A stretch of 64,000 nucleotides of DNA from Bdellovibrio sp. NC01 (lineage in GTDB: Bacteria; Bdellovibrionota; Bdellovibrionia; Bdellovibrionales; Bdellovibrionaceae). The stretch covers positions 3,286,001 through 3,350,000 of the forward strand of contig NZ_CP030034.1 of NCBI RefSeq assembly GCF_006874625.1, in the 5' to 3' direction. The notes under the pieces were generated by a model, which was not told where the DNA came from, did not search any database, and saw only the letters and a program-made list of their open reading frames with translations. Positions within the stretch are counted from its first letter, which is position 1. Each line of letters starts with the position of its first letter. A program made the position numbers and the translations under genes. Below are positions 37,279 to 46,318 of this stretch, in pieces.

Positions 37279-37321
37279 AAAAAATTATAATTTTTTGATT
37301 AACATGATCTAATTTTTAGAT
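37279..37321. promoter_or_regulatory. Probable LysR operator region
   Basis: Two palindromes lie in the 116-bp divergent region: an 18-bp perfect AT palindrome (37279-37296) and ATCTAA-N3-TTAGAT (37307-37321), which fits the T-N11-A LysR box. ATGATCTAA occurs at both ends. TATAAT follows at 37321-37326. Confidence 0.6.
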
Positions 37322-37334
37322 ATAATGATTTTCG

Positions 37335-38207
37335 ATGACATTGGATCAACTGCAAGTTCTTCAAACAATCGTTCGCACTGGAAGCTTTCGCGCAGCTTCA
37401 CAGGAACTGCATCGCGCACAAAGTGCCGTCAGCTATGCGGTTCGCACTCTTGAAGACGAGTTGGGTTTTCCAATTTTTAATCGCGATAACTATCGCCCCG
37501 AACTGACTTTGCAAGGCCGCGCGTTCTTGAAGAAGTCTGACGACTTGATCGTCCAATTCGATCAAGTCAAAGAAACCGCTGAATTTTTAAAACGTGGATA
37601 CGAACCACAAATCCGAATTGCTGTCAGTGTGCTATGGCCCCTCCCGAAACTCATAGCCATGCTGAAAGAGTTCACGCTTAAGTTTCCGCAAACGGAAATC
37701 AAAATCATCAACGACGTTTTAAGTCTTGATGAACAATTGACTGACGATCATGCGGATATCGCGCTTGGCGATGTCTTCAACGACAAAGGACTTTTGCAAT
37801 CCGAACCGCTGTTCACCGTGAACATGGTGCCAGTGTGCTCTGCCTCTCATCCCTTGGCGAAATTGAAAAAGCCTAAGGATGAACAATTCGGTCAATATCC
37901 ACAGGTGATTCTTTCAAGTACATTGAAAGGGTCCGATCGTTCTGGGGGCATCGTGAACCCTCACAAAGTGATCGCTGTTCAGGATTTCCTAACTAAAAAA
38001 AGCTTTCTTGAGGCCGGTTTAGGTTGGGGTCTTATGCCAGATCATTTGGTTAAGGAAGAAATCAAGAAGAAAAGCTTAGTCCAACTCGTCGCAAAACCGG
38101 CGGTTGCCCAATTATCACTCGTTCGTCACTCTGCGAAAGAGTTAGGCCCCTGCGGCAAATTCGTATGGAACTACTTTTCGAATAGACAAAAAAAAGCGAC
38201 GAAATAA
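37335..38207 (+). CDS. LysR-family transcriptional regulator
   Basis: 290 residues: N-terminal winged helix (TLDQLQVLQTIVRTGSFRAAS onward, residues about 2-60) and a substrate-binding effector domain (about 90-285). It diverges from the doxX-pirin pair, the usual target layout. No Shine-Dalgarno is visible; TATAAT sits only 9-14 nt before the ATG, so the transcript may be leaderless. The effector is unknown. Confidence 0.93.
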   Translation: MTLDQLQVLQTIVRTGSFRAASQELHRAQSAVSYAVRTLEDELGFPIFNRDNYRPELTLQGRAFLKKSDDLIVQFDQVKETAEFLKRGYEPQIRIAVSVLWPLPKLIAMLKEFTLKFPQTEIKIINDVLSLDEQLTDDHADIALGDVFNDKGLLQSEPLFTVNMVPVCSASHPLAKLKKPKDEQFGQYPQVILSSTLKGSDRSGGIVNPHKVIAVQDFLTKKSFLEAGLGWGLMPDHLVKEEIKKKSLVQLVAKPAVAQLSLVRHSAKELGPCGKFVWNYFSNRQKKATK

Positions 38208-38232
38208 ACTGAATCTATGAGCGCCAAGGTCC

Positions 38233-38250
38233 TTCACTCTGTCGAGTGAA
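38233..38250. promoter_or_regulatory. Hairpin in the thyA leader
   Basis: TTCACTC/GAGTGAA with a TGTC loop, enclosed by CGCC (38222-38225)/GGCG (38255-38258), 30 nt before thyA. No T-run follows. It could end the LysR transcript weakly or act in the leader. Confidence 0.4.
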
Positions 38251-38279
38251 TCCAGGCGACTACTCCCGGAGGTTCCTCG

Positions 38280-39074
38280 ATGAAGCAATATCATGATCTC
38301 ATTAAATTCGTTCTAGAAAACGGCAACAAAAAATCAGACCGTACAGGTACTGGCACCGTTTCTGTTTTCGGTTATCAAATGCGCTACAACCTTGAAGAAG
38401 GTTTTCCGCTAGTAACAACGAAGAAGCTTCACACGCGCTCGATCTTTCACGAACTTTTGTGGTTCTTAAAGGGCGACACAAACATCAGCTATCTAAAAGA
38501 AAACAAAGTTTCTATCTGGGACGAATGGGCTGATGAAAACGGCAACTTGGGCCCGGTGTATGGTAAACAATGGCGTTCGTGGGAAACTGCTGATGGCAGA
38601 ACGATTGACCAAATCACAAACGTGATTGAACAAATCAAAAAGAATCCAGATTCACGCCGCCTTTTGGTTGTGGCGTTCAATCCGGGTGACGTTGATAAGA
38701 TGGCTTTGCCTCCATGTCATGCGTTCTTCCAATTCTACGTGGCGAACGGAAAACTTTCTTGCCAGCTTTATCAACGTAGCGCCGACATCTTTTTGGGCGT
38801 GCCGTTCAATATTGCAAGCTACGCTTTGCTGACTCATATGATTGCACAAGTTTGCGGTTTAGGTGTTGGCGATTTCGTTCACACGTTGGGTGATGCGCAT
38901 TTGTATTCAAATCACTTGGAACAAGCGCAGTTGCAATTGACTCGTGATTTCCGTCCGCTTCCACAATTGAAATTGAATCCAAATATTAAAAATATTTTCG
39001 ACTTCACTTACGAAGATATCGAAATCGTAGGTTACGATCCGCACCCTGCTATCAAAGCTGAGGTGGCAGTATGA
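38280..39074 (+). CDS. thyA: Thymidylate synthase
   Basis: 264 residues, the same as E. coli ThyA. It methylates dUMP to dTMP using methylene-tetrahydrofolate. SDRTGTGT near the N-terminus, the active Cys in [32 protein letters not shown] and HLYSNHLEQ are all conserved. GGAGG lies 8 nt upstream. The stop overlaps the folA start by 4 nt, linking it with the enzyme that regenerates tetrahydrofolate. Confidence 0.98.
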   Translation: MKQYHDLIKFVLENGNKKSDRTGTGTVSVFGYQMRYNLEEGFPLVTTKKLHTRSIFHELLWFLKGDTNISYLKENKVSIWDEWADENGNLGPVYGKQWRSWETADGRTIDQITNVIEQIKKNPDSRRLLVVAFNPGDVDKMALPPCHAFFQFYVANGKLSCQLYQRSADIFLGVPFNIASYALLTHMIAQVCGLGVGDFVHTLGDAHLYSNHLEQAQLQLTRDFRPLPQLKLNPNIKNIFDFTYEDIEIVGYDPHPAIKAEVAV

Positions 39075-39589
39075 TTTTGACCCATGTTGTAGCATGTTCT
39101 GAAAACCGTGTTATCGGTGCCGCTGGTGATATTCCACCGTGGCATCTTGATGAAGACATGAAGTTTTTCAGAGACACTACAAAGGGTCACATCATGATCA
39201 TGGGTCGCAAGACTTTTGATTCTTTCAAAGGCAAAGCCTTACCTAATCGCTACCACATCGTCATCACTCGTGATCCATCACAGAAGCATTTCGCCTCAAC
39301 TGAAAAAAGCCCTGTGGTTTTTGTCGCAAGTCTGGAAGAGGCGGTTGAACACGCGAAACTTCACACTGATAAATGGGGCGACGAAGTCTTCATCATCGGT
39401 GGCGGAGAGATTTACAAGCAAGCTCTAGAGAAGGGTTTAACCGACAAAATCCTTCTAACACTTGTGCATCGTCATTTTGAAGGCGATACCTTTTATCCGC
39501 AAATCGACGAAAAAGTTTTCAGACAGGTTGCACGTCGAGATGTCCAAACGCCTATTCCTTTTTCGTTTCTGACGTACATCAAAAACTAA
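39071..39589 (+). CDS. folA: Dihydrofolate reductase
   Basis: 172 residues. It reduces dihydrofolate produced by ThyA. N-terminal [26 protein letters not shown] (given in part as [13 protein letters not shown]), MGRKTFDSF and [13 protein letters not shown] are conserved; the catalytic acidic residue is in the HLDEDM segment. Overlaps thyA by ATGA, so the pair is translationally coupled. The D/E at the active site and the NADPH motif appear intact. Confidence 0.96.
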   Translation: MILTHVVACSENRVIGAAGDIPPWHLDEDMKFFRDTTKGHIMIMGRKTFDSFKGKALPNRYHIVITRDPSQKHFASTEKSPVVFVASLEEAVEHAKLHTDKWGDEVFIIGGGEIYKQALEKGLTDKILLTLVHRHFEGDTFYPQIDEKVFRQVARRDVQTPIPFSFLTYIKN

Positions 39590-39667
39590 GGTCTAGAACT
39601 CGATCTCATTTTGAGAATCATACTTTTTTAACTCAGAGAATCCGAAAAATTTTCCGAGAATATCAGT

Positions 39668-39988
39668 ATGAGCAATGAGGCCATCAACTCTGCCAAGAGA
39701 TTTACGACGAAAGAGAAAGCCGATATCGAAGTGTACGGACACATCGGTAAGCTTGGTGCTCAGCTTCGCAATCTGTCTGAAACTGGGGCCTTCCTTGAAG
39801 TTTCTAGCGGCGATTACGTTCCGCAAAAAGGCGACCTGCTTAACCTTACAGTGACGTTAGATTCCCTAAAGAAAACCTACAATCTAGCGGCGGAAGTTGT
39901 GTGGTCAAAAGGCATGGGCATGGGAATCTGCTTTATTAACAAAGAAGAAGTATTAGAAAGAATGATGGCCAAAGCCGGAGCGTTCTAA
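39668..39988 (+). CDS. PilZ-domain protein
   Basis: 106 residues, a single PilZ domain. The c-di-GMP motif (D/N)xSxxG is present as NLSETG; the N-terminal RxxxR motif is changed to R-x3-K (RFTTK), so nucleotide binding may be weakened. Bdellovibrio species encode many PilZ proteins, and c-di-GMP controls their predatory cycle. It lies alone between folA and murB. Confidence 0.8.
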   Translation: MSNEAINSAKRFTTKEKADIEVYGHIGKLGAQLRNLSETGAFLEVSSGDYVPQKGDLLNLTVTLDSLKKTYNLAAEVVWSKGMGMGICFINKEEVLERMMAKAGAF

Positions 39989-40002
39989 TATAGTCTGCAG
40001 TC

Positions 40003-41016
40003 ATGCAACTGCACACCAACGTCGATCTTAGCCAGTACAATACTTTGGGGCTTCGCTCTTCTGCGAAACTTTTCACCGAGCTTCATAACATCATCGACTT
40101 GCATGGTCTGATCAACGACGAATCCATTAAAAATCTCAAATGGCATGTGCTAGGTGGCGGCAGCAATCTTGTGCTCCCCCACAATGTGGAAGGCCTTGTG
40201 ATCAAAGTTGCCAACACGGGCAAACAACTTCTGCATGAGGAAGCGGATCATTACTTTGTTAAAGCTGCGGCCGGCGAAGTGTGGGACGAGTTTGTGCAAT
40301 GGACTTTGCAACATGGTTACTATGGTCTTGAAAACCTCTCGTTGATTCCTGGCACTGTGGGTGCGGCTCCGATTCAAAATATTGGTGCTTATGGTGTGGA
40401 AGTGAAAGACTTTCTTCATGAAGTTACGGCCGTTGATTTAAAGACGGGCGAGCTTAAAACATTCAACAATCAAGAATGCTGCTTTTCCTATCGCGACAGT
40501 TATTTCAAACAAGGCGGTGCCGGTAAATATTTGATCTGGGAAGTAACCTTCCGTCTGCCTAAACGCGTGCACCTGAATTTAGACTACGGTGACATTCGTA
40601 AAGAATTAGATCGTCAGGGCCTTACTGAAACAGCTCCGAATGTTTCAAAAGCGGTTATTGCTATTCGTACAAGCAAACTTCCTGATCCAAAAGTGATCGG
40701 CAATGCGGGCAGCTTCTTTAAGAACCCGATTGTTGCATCGTCATTGCGTGATGATCTTCTAAAAAAATATCCCAACCTTGTAAGCTTCCCTGCGACGGAA
40801 GGAAAACACAAATTGGCTGCTGGCTGGTTGATTGATCAATGTGGTTGGAAAGGTAAAAAGCTTGGTCCCGTTGGGATGTTTGAAAAACAAGCTTTGGTCC
40901 TTGTAAATCACGGCGGCGCAAATGCTGATGATGTTTGGAAATTAGCGGCGCAAGTCTGTGACGATGTAAGGTCCCGATTCGGTGTTGAAATCGAACCGGA
41001 ACCCGTGCGTTGGTAG
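40003..41016 (+). CDS. murB: UDP-N-acetylenolpyruvoylglucosamine reductase
   Basis: FAD enzyme (337 residues) that completes UDP-MurNAc. LGGGSNLVL, the FAD-binding IPGTVGAAPIQNIGAYGVEV and the YRDSYFK active-site serine motif place it in the E. coli-like type I MurB group. In many bacteria it sits in the dcw cluster between murC and ftsQ; here it is 21 kb away, 14 nt after a PilZ gene. Confidence 0.96.
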   Translation: MQLHTNVDLSQYNTLGLRSSAKLFTELHNIIDLHGLINDESIKNLKWHVLGGGSNLVLPHNVEGLVIKVANTGKQLLHEEADHYFVKAAAGEVWDEFVQWTLQHGYYGLENLSLIPGTVGAAPIQNIGAYGVEVKDFLHEVTAVDLKTGELKTFNNQECCFSYRDSYFKQGGAGKYLIWEVTFRLPKRVHLNLDYGDIRKELDRQGLTETAPNVSKAVIAIRTSKLPDPKVIGNAGSFFKNPIVASSLRDDLLKKYPNLVSFPATEGKHKLAAGWLIDQCGWKGKKLGPVGMFEKQALVLVNHGGANADDVWKLAAQVCDDVRSRFGVEIEPEPVRW

Positions 41017-41042
41017 CTTGCCCCGAGGGTAGTCAGGGCAAG
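41017..41042. terminator. Possible terminator-like stem between murB and a lipoprotein
   Basis: CTTGCCC (41017-41023) pairs with GGGCAAG (41036-41042), loop 12 nt, at a convergent junction. There is no clear T-run, so it may only protect the 3' ends. Confidence 0.4.
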
Positions 41043-41055
41043 AAATCTTAAAAGA

Positions 41056-41820
41056 CTACTTAAATTTGATTTTTGCTTTTTTCACGTTCAAGTCGATCAA
41101 CTTTTTCGTGAACATTTTTTGTTTCACTTCTGACGTGTGGTCAGCGAAAACAATTTTCTTCGTAACAACTGGAGAGAACGTTGGGTTCAAAGCAGTCAAT
41201 ACGCTGCTAACATCAGCAAATACTGCAAGACCGCTTGTACCTGGAGTTGTACCGCTGAATACACCACCGTAACCAGTCACACCGTTCGCATTAAATACAG
41301 AGAAGATGTTCGCAACGATACCAGCACTCAAGCTGTCTGAAGTTAACGCGTAACCAACGATTGATTTTTGCGCGGTCCAATCGATGTTCACATACAACTT
41401 AGATGTTTTGCTGTTGTTCAAAGGAAGTGAATACCATTTCGCTGTCGTATTCCATACCGGGAATGAAGTACCGTTTGGCAAAGTTGTTTCTGGAGTCAAA
41501 ACCGGAAGTTTCGCTACCGCAGATAAGTTCAAACCCAAAGCGATATCAGTAATACCAGGAGCTGACGTGTTGATGTTGATCAAACCCAATTGCTCTGCTG
41601 GATTATTTGGATTCATGATTGGCAATTGCGCTGCCAAGATCTGAACGTTGTTTGAATCAAGGTGTGTCGTCAAATTAATATAGATATCACCGTTTGATTG
41701 AGCTTCTGCTTTAAGATCCGCACCTTTAATAACTTGAGTTGAACCCGGAGAACACGCAGCCAATCCCATCATTGCAGTTGCTGCCAGAATTAGAGTCTTC
41801 ACTTTAGTTGTTGAAAACAT
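41056..41820 (-). CDS. Lipoprotein, unknown function
   Basis: 254 residues. Signal peptide with lipobox LAAC (FSTTKVKTLILAATAMMG then LAAC) and a mature part rich in Asn, Thr and Ser with no further recognisable domain (beta-rich by eye), ending in a Lys-rich tail (KKAKIKFK). I chose ATG 41820 (GAGG 6 nt upstream); a longer ORF to 41997 has no signal peptide at its start and overlaps the divergent gene. Not recognised. Confidence 0.75.
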   Translation of the reverse strand: MFSTTKVKTLILAATAMMGLAACSPGSTQVIKGADLKAEAQSNGDIYINLTTHLDSNNVQILAAQLPIMNPNNPAEQLGLININTSAPGITDIALGLNLSAVAKLPVLTPETTLPNGTSFPVWNTTAKWYSLPLNNSKTSKLYVNIDWTAQKSIVGYALTSDSLSAGIVANIFSVFNANGVTGYGGVFSGTTPGTSGLAVFADVSSVLTALNPTFSPVVTKKIVFADHTSEVKQKMFTKKLIDLNVKKAKIKFK

Positions 41821-42076
41821 GTTGTACCTCATTGTTGATTGTTTGTGTTGAGCGCACTCATTTTCGGTGACGGAAAAAAAAGCTGAAGACCTCCCAACGA
41901 AATCTTGAAAAAAAATGTTCTCCGCGTTCAACTCTTTGCCGCAGGAACAGGACGCGTGCGCAAGATGCCTTGAACGGCGAAGTATGTTCTCTGTCAAAAA
42001 GCTCTACAGGGCACTTGGTCTCAAATTGAAATTAGGGTACTTTTGCGGGGTTTTCGTTTTGCACAATGGGGATACG

Positions 42077-42556
42077 ATGGGTACACGTTGGTTACATATA
42101 GTATTAGTAGTCTTGGCGATGATGACGGTAGCAAATGCTTTCGCGCAGGCTCCCCGTTCGTCTTCATCTTCTGCCACTTGTGCGGTTTCTAAGAACAGCA
42201 AACTTGCGATGGATCAAAGAGACGATGCACGCATGGCTTGTTTGAAGCAGAAAAAAGCGCAGCTTTCGGTTGCTCAATGTTTGGGTGTTGCGGCTTCTAT
42301 GGAGTACACAACAAACGGCGATGAAGCGCGCATGGTTTGTCTTTATGATTTAGGTTCACGCGTTTCTGCAAAAGAGTGCTTAGCAATTACTAAAGCCATC
42401 GAATATCCTGATTCGGGTGACGAAGCTCGTTGGGAATGTATTCGTCGTTTCAATAAATCCTTGTCGACAAAACAGTGCCGCGTATTTGCGAAAGCGATGT
42501 CTTATCCAGCGAACGCACAACGTGCGGAACAATACTGCTCGGGCGAACTTCAATAG
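42077..42556 (+). CDS. Secreted protein with three Cys-containing tandem repeats
   Basis: 159 residues with a signal peptide (MGTRWLHIVLVVLAMMTVANAFA). The mature protein has three repeats of about 36 residues, each with the pattern (D/G)-E-A-R-x2-C, then S-x3-C and a short A..M/I-E/Y-P motif (DDARMACLKQ..SVAQC; DEARMVCLYD..SAKEC; DEARWECIRR..STKQC), followed by a final C. I chose ATG 42077 with GGGGAT upstream; an earlier in-frame ATG would hide the signal peptide. No family recognised. Confidence 0.72.
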   Translation: MGTRWLHIVLVVLAMMTVANAFAQAPRSSSSSATCAVSKNSKLAMDQRDDARMACLKQKKAQLSVAQCLGVAASMEYTTNGDEARMVCLYDLGSRVSAKECLAITKAIEYPDSGDEARWECIRRFNKSLSTKQCRVFAKAMSYPANAQRAEQYCSGELQ

Positions 42557-42705
42557 CTTCAAATTCCTGTGCGGCTAGGCCAAGGTCTAGCTGTAATGTT
42601 CATTACAACTTTGCAAAAAACCAGACTTGCGTACATGTCCTGCGAGGCCTAATCTGTCCTCATGGGGCCTCGTATAATTCCCAAGGAAAGGGAGAATCAC
42701 TCAAC

Positions 42706-43380
42706 ATGATTCAGTCTATGGAAAAAGAAAAAGCGAAAAAAACTAAGATTATTGTTAAAGCACCAACTCAGGAACGTTCCCGTCAAACTGTCTCTACAAT
42801 TTTAGACGCTTGTTCTCGCCTGTTGGTTTCGGAAGGTTTTTATTCAATCACTACAGACAAGATTGCAAAGGAAGCCGGCGTTTCTATCGGTTCTTTGTAT
42901 CAATTCTTTGGTAACAAAGAGTCCGTTGTTCAAGCCGTAGTTAAAAACTTAATGGAAGAAGACAAGCGCATCATGACAGAGAAAATGCGTGCGATCTCTC
43001 CACTTCCTCCAGAGCAACGTGTGAAAGCAATGATCGAACTTGCTTTCGAAATTTGCCGTCGTAACTATGAATTGCGCGCGAAGCTTACAACGATTCAGTA
43101 CTACGTAGCAGAGGCTGCTTACATTTCTGAATTCATCCGCTTCTTCCAAGAAGTTGTTCGTTACAATCTTCCTCCAATCCCAGGAAAAGATATGGAGAAA
43201 GTGTCGTACTTGCTAGTGAATGCATTCATCGGCCTTGTAAACACAATGGCAATCGATAATCCAAACTACATTAACGACAACACATTGCTTGCAGAGATCA
43301 CACAAATGTTCTTCAAGTACTTGGACATCAATCCAAACGCCGAAACAAAACACAACCCATCAAAAGGCGACTTCATCTAA
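42706..43380 (+). CDS. TetR/AcrR-family transcriptional regulator
   Basis: 225 residues. Lys-rich N-terminus, then the TetR helix-turn-helix (about 30-75: ILDACSRLLVSEGF, ITTDKIAKEAGVSIGSLYQFFGNKESV) and an all-helical ligand domain. ATG 42706 follows GGAG 11 nt upstream; a second ATG 12 nt later is also possible. The longer ORF reading back to 42475 overlaps the preceding gene and is rejected. Target and ligand are unknown. Ends at an inverted-repeat element. Confidence 0.9.
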   Translation: MIQSMEKEKAKKTKIIVKAPTQERSRQTVSTILDACSRLLVSEGFYSITTDKIAKEAGVSIGSLYQFFGNKESVVQAVVKNLMEEDKRIMTEKMRAISPLPPEQRVKAMIELAFEICRRNYELRAKLTTIQYYVAEAAYISEFIRFFQEVVRYNLPPIPGKDMEKVSYLLVNAFIGLVNTMAIDNPNYINDNTLLAEITQMFFKYLDINPNAETKHNPSKGDFI

Positions 43381-43382
43381 AA

Positions 43383-43504
43383 GGTGTCTGTCACTTTTTT
43401 GGGTCCATAGTGCGTTAGTAGCATTATGGAAAATAAAAAAGCCCGCTGTTGAAGCGGGCTTTTTGTTTTTAACGCGATGTAGACCCAAAAAAACGACAGA
43501 CACC
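43383..43504. repeat. Inverted repeat flanking a terminator, MITE/REP-like
   Basis: The 23-bp arms 43383-43405 and 43482-43504 (complement) agree at 21 positions; the shared outer end is GGTGTCTGTC and the inner end GGGTC, around an A/T-run. A terminator hairpin lies between them. The element fills the junction of two convergent genes. Confidence 0.7.
43435..43465. terminator. Bidirectional intrinsic terminator
   Basis: AGCCCGCT (43440-43447)/AGCGGGCT (43453-43460), 5-nt loop, with A6 before and T5 after. Located inside the inverted-repeat element. Confidence 0.88.
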
Positions 43505-43506
43505 CT

Positions 43507-44781
43507 TTATCTTGTGCGTTTGTCGTCTGCTGCTATTGAGCGGTCTTTGTGCGCTAGAGTGATAAGGGCGATGTTGTATTTGTCTTTTGGTACTGCAATC
43601 ACTGTGTGAGCTGGGATTGCGTAGCCTCTTCTTGTTACTAGAGACGTCAAATGTGGGTTAAACATTTGGGCCTTATCTGTGTCACCATCGAACCACTTTA
43701 CTAGGTCTTTGTATTTCACTGACACTGGCAATTTTAAATCTTGGGCTTCCAATGGTTTTGACCAAACCACTGAACCGAAGTAAACATTCGCGTTCTTTTC
43801 AACTTCAAGTGCCGCTAAGAAACAGGCATAGAAGTTTCTTGAAGCAAAACCGAAGCTCTTTCTTGAATCGACGTTTTCAATCAAGTGAGCCAAATCTTTC
43901 GTTTTGTACTCATTCGACATTTTCTTCACGCCTGTTGGACCGTGATTGTAACCAGTCACAGCCAATGGCCATGATTCGAGCATTGTATAGTTTTGACGAA
44001 GCAACTTCGCCGCAAGCTTTGTCGCTTCCAACGGATGATTGCGTTTATCAACACTCGCAGAAATCATTTTATAAGGACGAGCTGTGTACGGCATGATCTG
44101 CCAGATACCACTCGCACCTACTTTAGAGCGCGCCATGATATTGAAAGAAGATTCAACAAAAGCCAAACGAGTCAGCTCTGTTGGAACTTTTGCATCACGG
44201 AAGATTTTTTCCATGTCTTCAATATAACGACCTGAATAGAAGATCGCTGCTTGCATACGGTCTTTTTGACCAAGTTGGAAACGCAAACGGCCTTCTTGCT
44301 CTTTATTCAATTTCAATTTCGCTGCGATTTCTTTTTTCACCGCATCGATTTTCTTTTGTTTTTCGCGGTCCGTTTTGAAGTCTTTCAAATCAACAACTTC
44401 ATAAACAATACCGACGTCATCCATATCGTGGATCACACCTTGAGTTGTTGAATACTTTGAATAAACATCAACCCAGAACTGCACTTGTTTTTCCATTCCT
44501 TTAGGAACAGCAAACGCACCTTCTGAATAACCTAAGAAATTCTTTTGATCTTTAAAGTTCGGTTGACGCCAAAGACGACTCTCTGCCGTTAAGACAGGAG
44601 CTACTTGTGGCACAACTGTCGATACAACAGGTGCAGCTTCTAACACAGGAGCTGGGGCTGCCGGCGCAGCGACCACCGCCGGCGCGGCTGCCGTGTTAGT
44701 CGTAGTTGCAACTTCAGCTGAATTAGCAGCAAAAGAAGTAAGCAAAGAAATGCTTAATACTGAGACACTCATTACTTTCAT
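43507..44781 (-). CDS. Exported lytic transglycosylase, MltD-like
   Basis: 424 residues with a signal peptide (ending SFAANSA), an Ala/Pro/Val-rich linker, then an SLT (goose-lysozyme-like) domain: catalytic Glu in LAFVESSFN, then GASGIWQIMPYTARPY, and the closing AVTGYNHGPTGV. Cleaves the MurNAc-GlcNAc bond to anhydro-MurNAc. The part after the SLT domain (about 340-424) contains AHTVIAVPK but is not a clear LysM. ATG 44781 follows TAGGAG. Same direction and 33 nt downstream of dacB. Confidence 0.88.
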   Translation of the reverse strand: MKVMSVSVLSISLLTSFAANSAEVATTTNTAAAPAVVAAPAAPAPVLEAAPVVSTVVPQVAPVLTAESRLWRQPNFKDQKNFLGYSEGAFAVPKGMEKQVQFWVDVYSKYSTTQGVIHDMDDVGIVYEVVDLKDFKTDREKQKKIDAVKKEIAAKLKLNKEQEGRLRFQLGQKDRMQAAIFYSGRYIEDMEKIFRDAKVPTELTRLAFVESSFNIMARSKVGASGIWQIMPYTARPYKMISASVDKRNHPLEATKLAAKLLRQNYTMLESWPLAVTGYNHGPTGVKKMSNEYKTKDLAHLIENVDSRKSFGFASRNFYACFLAALEVEKNANVYFGSVVWSKPLEAQDLKLPVSVKYKDLVKWFDGDTDKAQMFNPHLTSLVTRRGYAIPAHTVIAVPKDKYNIALITLAHKDRSIAADDKRTR

Positions 44782-44813
44782 CGAACGTGCTCCTATCATG
44801 GATCTCATTCGGC

Positions 44814-46235
44814 TTATTTTACTAAGAAGATAAGCAATTTATCAAAAAATTGGCGAACCTTTGTTTCATCTGTAGAACCATTGTAAACAAAACTAAAAGT
44901 TACCACGCGACCATCTGCCAAACCCGCATAGCCAGCCAAAGACACGACGTTATTGATATATCCCGTTTTAGCACGGACCCAACGCTCGGCCTCAGAATCT
45001 TTCATGCGCTTTTTGAGTGTCCCATCAATACCCGCGATTGGTAAAGAGCTGAGGAACTCTGGCTGGACTCTAAAGTCATTGCGCAGATGTTGCAGCACTC
45101 GCCACATCACATATGAGGACATCTTGTTTTCTCGAGTTAAGCCAGACGGACTCTCGATATGATACTGATCTTCGGGAAGGGCTAGACTTTTCAAGTGTTC
45201 ATTGATCAGCACCACACCATCTGCCAAGCTTGCACCTTTTGGTTTTTTGAACGTGCCCAAATTTTTTGTCAGCATTTCTGCCACGTAGTTGTTCGAGAAC
45301 TTGTTCATGTCGGCAAGAATTTGTTCAATCGCTTTACTTTCTGATTCGGCCATCACCTCCGCACTCTCTGGTGTGACACCGGTTTTGATTGAACCGGTTA
45401 CTTGAACACCACGTTGTGCAAGAAATGATTTCAAATTGTATCCAGACCAAAGATCTGGCTGAGTGATATTTTTGAAGATCGCAATTTCTTTGTTACCGCG
45501 ACCGATACTGCCACCGACGTGAATGACATCACCATCAAACTTCGAGTCCTCTTTACGATCGGCAAGAAGTTTGTTTTCGTTTCCACTTGTGGTTTTTGCT
45601 TTGGCGACTAGACGGATATAGTCATTTTCTGGATCTGAAAAGACTTTCGCTTCTTCACCAACCTTGCCCGGGCGAACAAAAATATTTGCCGAGTTCCAAT
45701 TGAATGACATCGCACCCACTGGAGCATCGTAAGCGCGATCAACACGCTCTTTTTGGCGACTAACGTCGTAACGCATTTTATCAAATAACGAATCATCGAC
45801 AACGATATCGCCTTCGATCTTTTTTACTTGGTTTCTTAGGAACGCATTAACCAAGAACCACATGTTTTCAGAAACAAACGACGGGTCACCGCCGCCTTTA
45901 AGATAGATGTTACCTTTCAACACGCCGTTTTTAATATCGCCGCTGCCAAGAAGCTGCGTTTTAAATTTATGACCCGGAGGAAAATTCGCCAAAACTGCTG
46001 AAGCTGTCACCACTTTTGTGATCGAAGCAGGCGTCATTCTGATCTTACCGTTCACGTCGATGATGGTTCTAAGACTTTCCCCTTCACCAGATGTTGCATA
46101 CATTCCCACATCTTTTAACTGGACCCCGTGCTTTTTCGCCAAGCTTTCTAATTCGCTTTCGACCGCTTTCGGTTCGATATTGGCGTGAGCATTGAACATC
46201 CAAAGAATTGCTGTCGTAAGAACTAGAAATCTCAT
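44814..46235 (-). CDS. dacB: D-alanyl-D-alanine carboxypeptidase/endopeptidase (PBP4 family)
   Basis: 473-residue exported class C penicillin-binding protein with a signal peptide (MRFLVLTTAILWMFNAHA). Catalytic motifs: SITK (about residue 70), SNN in KFSNNYVAEM (about 313) and KTG (about 421). DacB/PBP4 trims pentapeptides and cuts 4-3 cross-links; in Bdellovibrio, PBP4 homologues de-crosslink prey peptidoglycan so the prey rounds up. Whether this one is a predatory or a housekeeping copy cannot be told from sequence. Confidence 0.92.
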   Translation of the reverse strand: MRFLVLTTAILWMFNAHANIEPKAVESELESLAKKHGVQLKDVGMYATSGEGESLRTIIDVNGKIRMTPASITKVVTASAVLANFPPGHKFKTQLLGSGDIKNGVLKGNIYLKGGGDPSFVSENMWFLVNAFLRNQVKKIEGDIVVDDSLFDKMRYDVSRQKERVDRAYDAPVGAMSFNWNSANIFVRPGKVGEEAKVFSDPENDYIRLVAKAKTTSGNENKLLADRKEDSKFDGDVIHVGGSIGRGNKEIAIFKNITQPDLWSGYNLKSFLAQRGVQVTGSIKTGVTPESAEVMAESESKAIEQILADMNKFSNNYVAEMLTKNLGTFKKPKGASLADGVVLINEHLKSLALPEDQYHIESPSGLTRENKMSSYVMWRVLQHLRNDFRVQPEFLSSLPIAGIDGTLKKRMKDSEAERWVRAKTGYINNVVSLAGYAGLADGRVVTFSFVYNGSTDETKVRQFFDKLLIFLVK

Positions 46236-46318
46236 CCTGAAAAAACCTCCGTCTGGACGATAGTAGCGATCAAAAATTCAGTTCGCAACAGAAGGTGCCC
46301 CTTGATAGACTTTAGAGC

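Noticed and set aside
41821-41997. N-terminal extension of the lipoprotein ORF
   Set aside because: It would hide the signal peptide and overlap the divergent gene; ATG 41820 has a ribosome-binding site.
42475-42705. N-terminal extension of the TetR ORF
   Set aside because: It overlaps the preceding gene and reads as non-TetR sequence; the start at 42706 fits the family.
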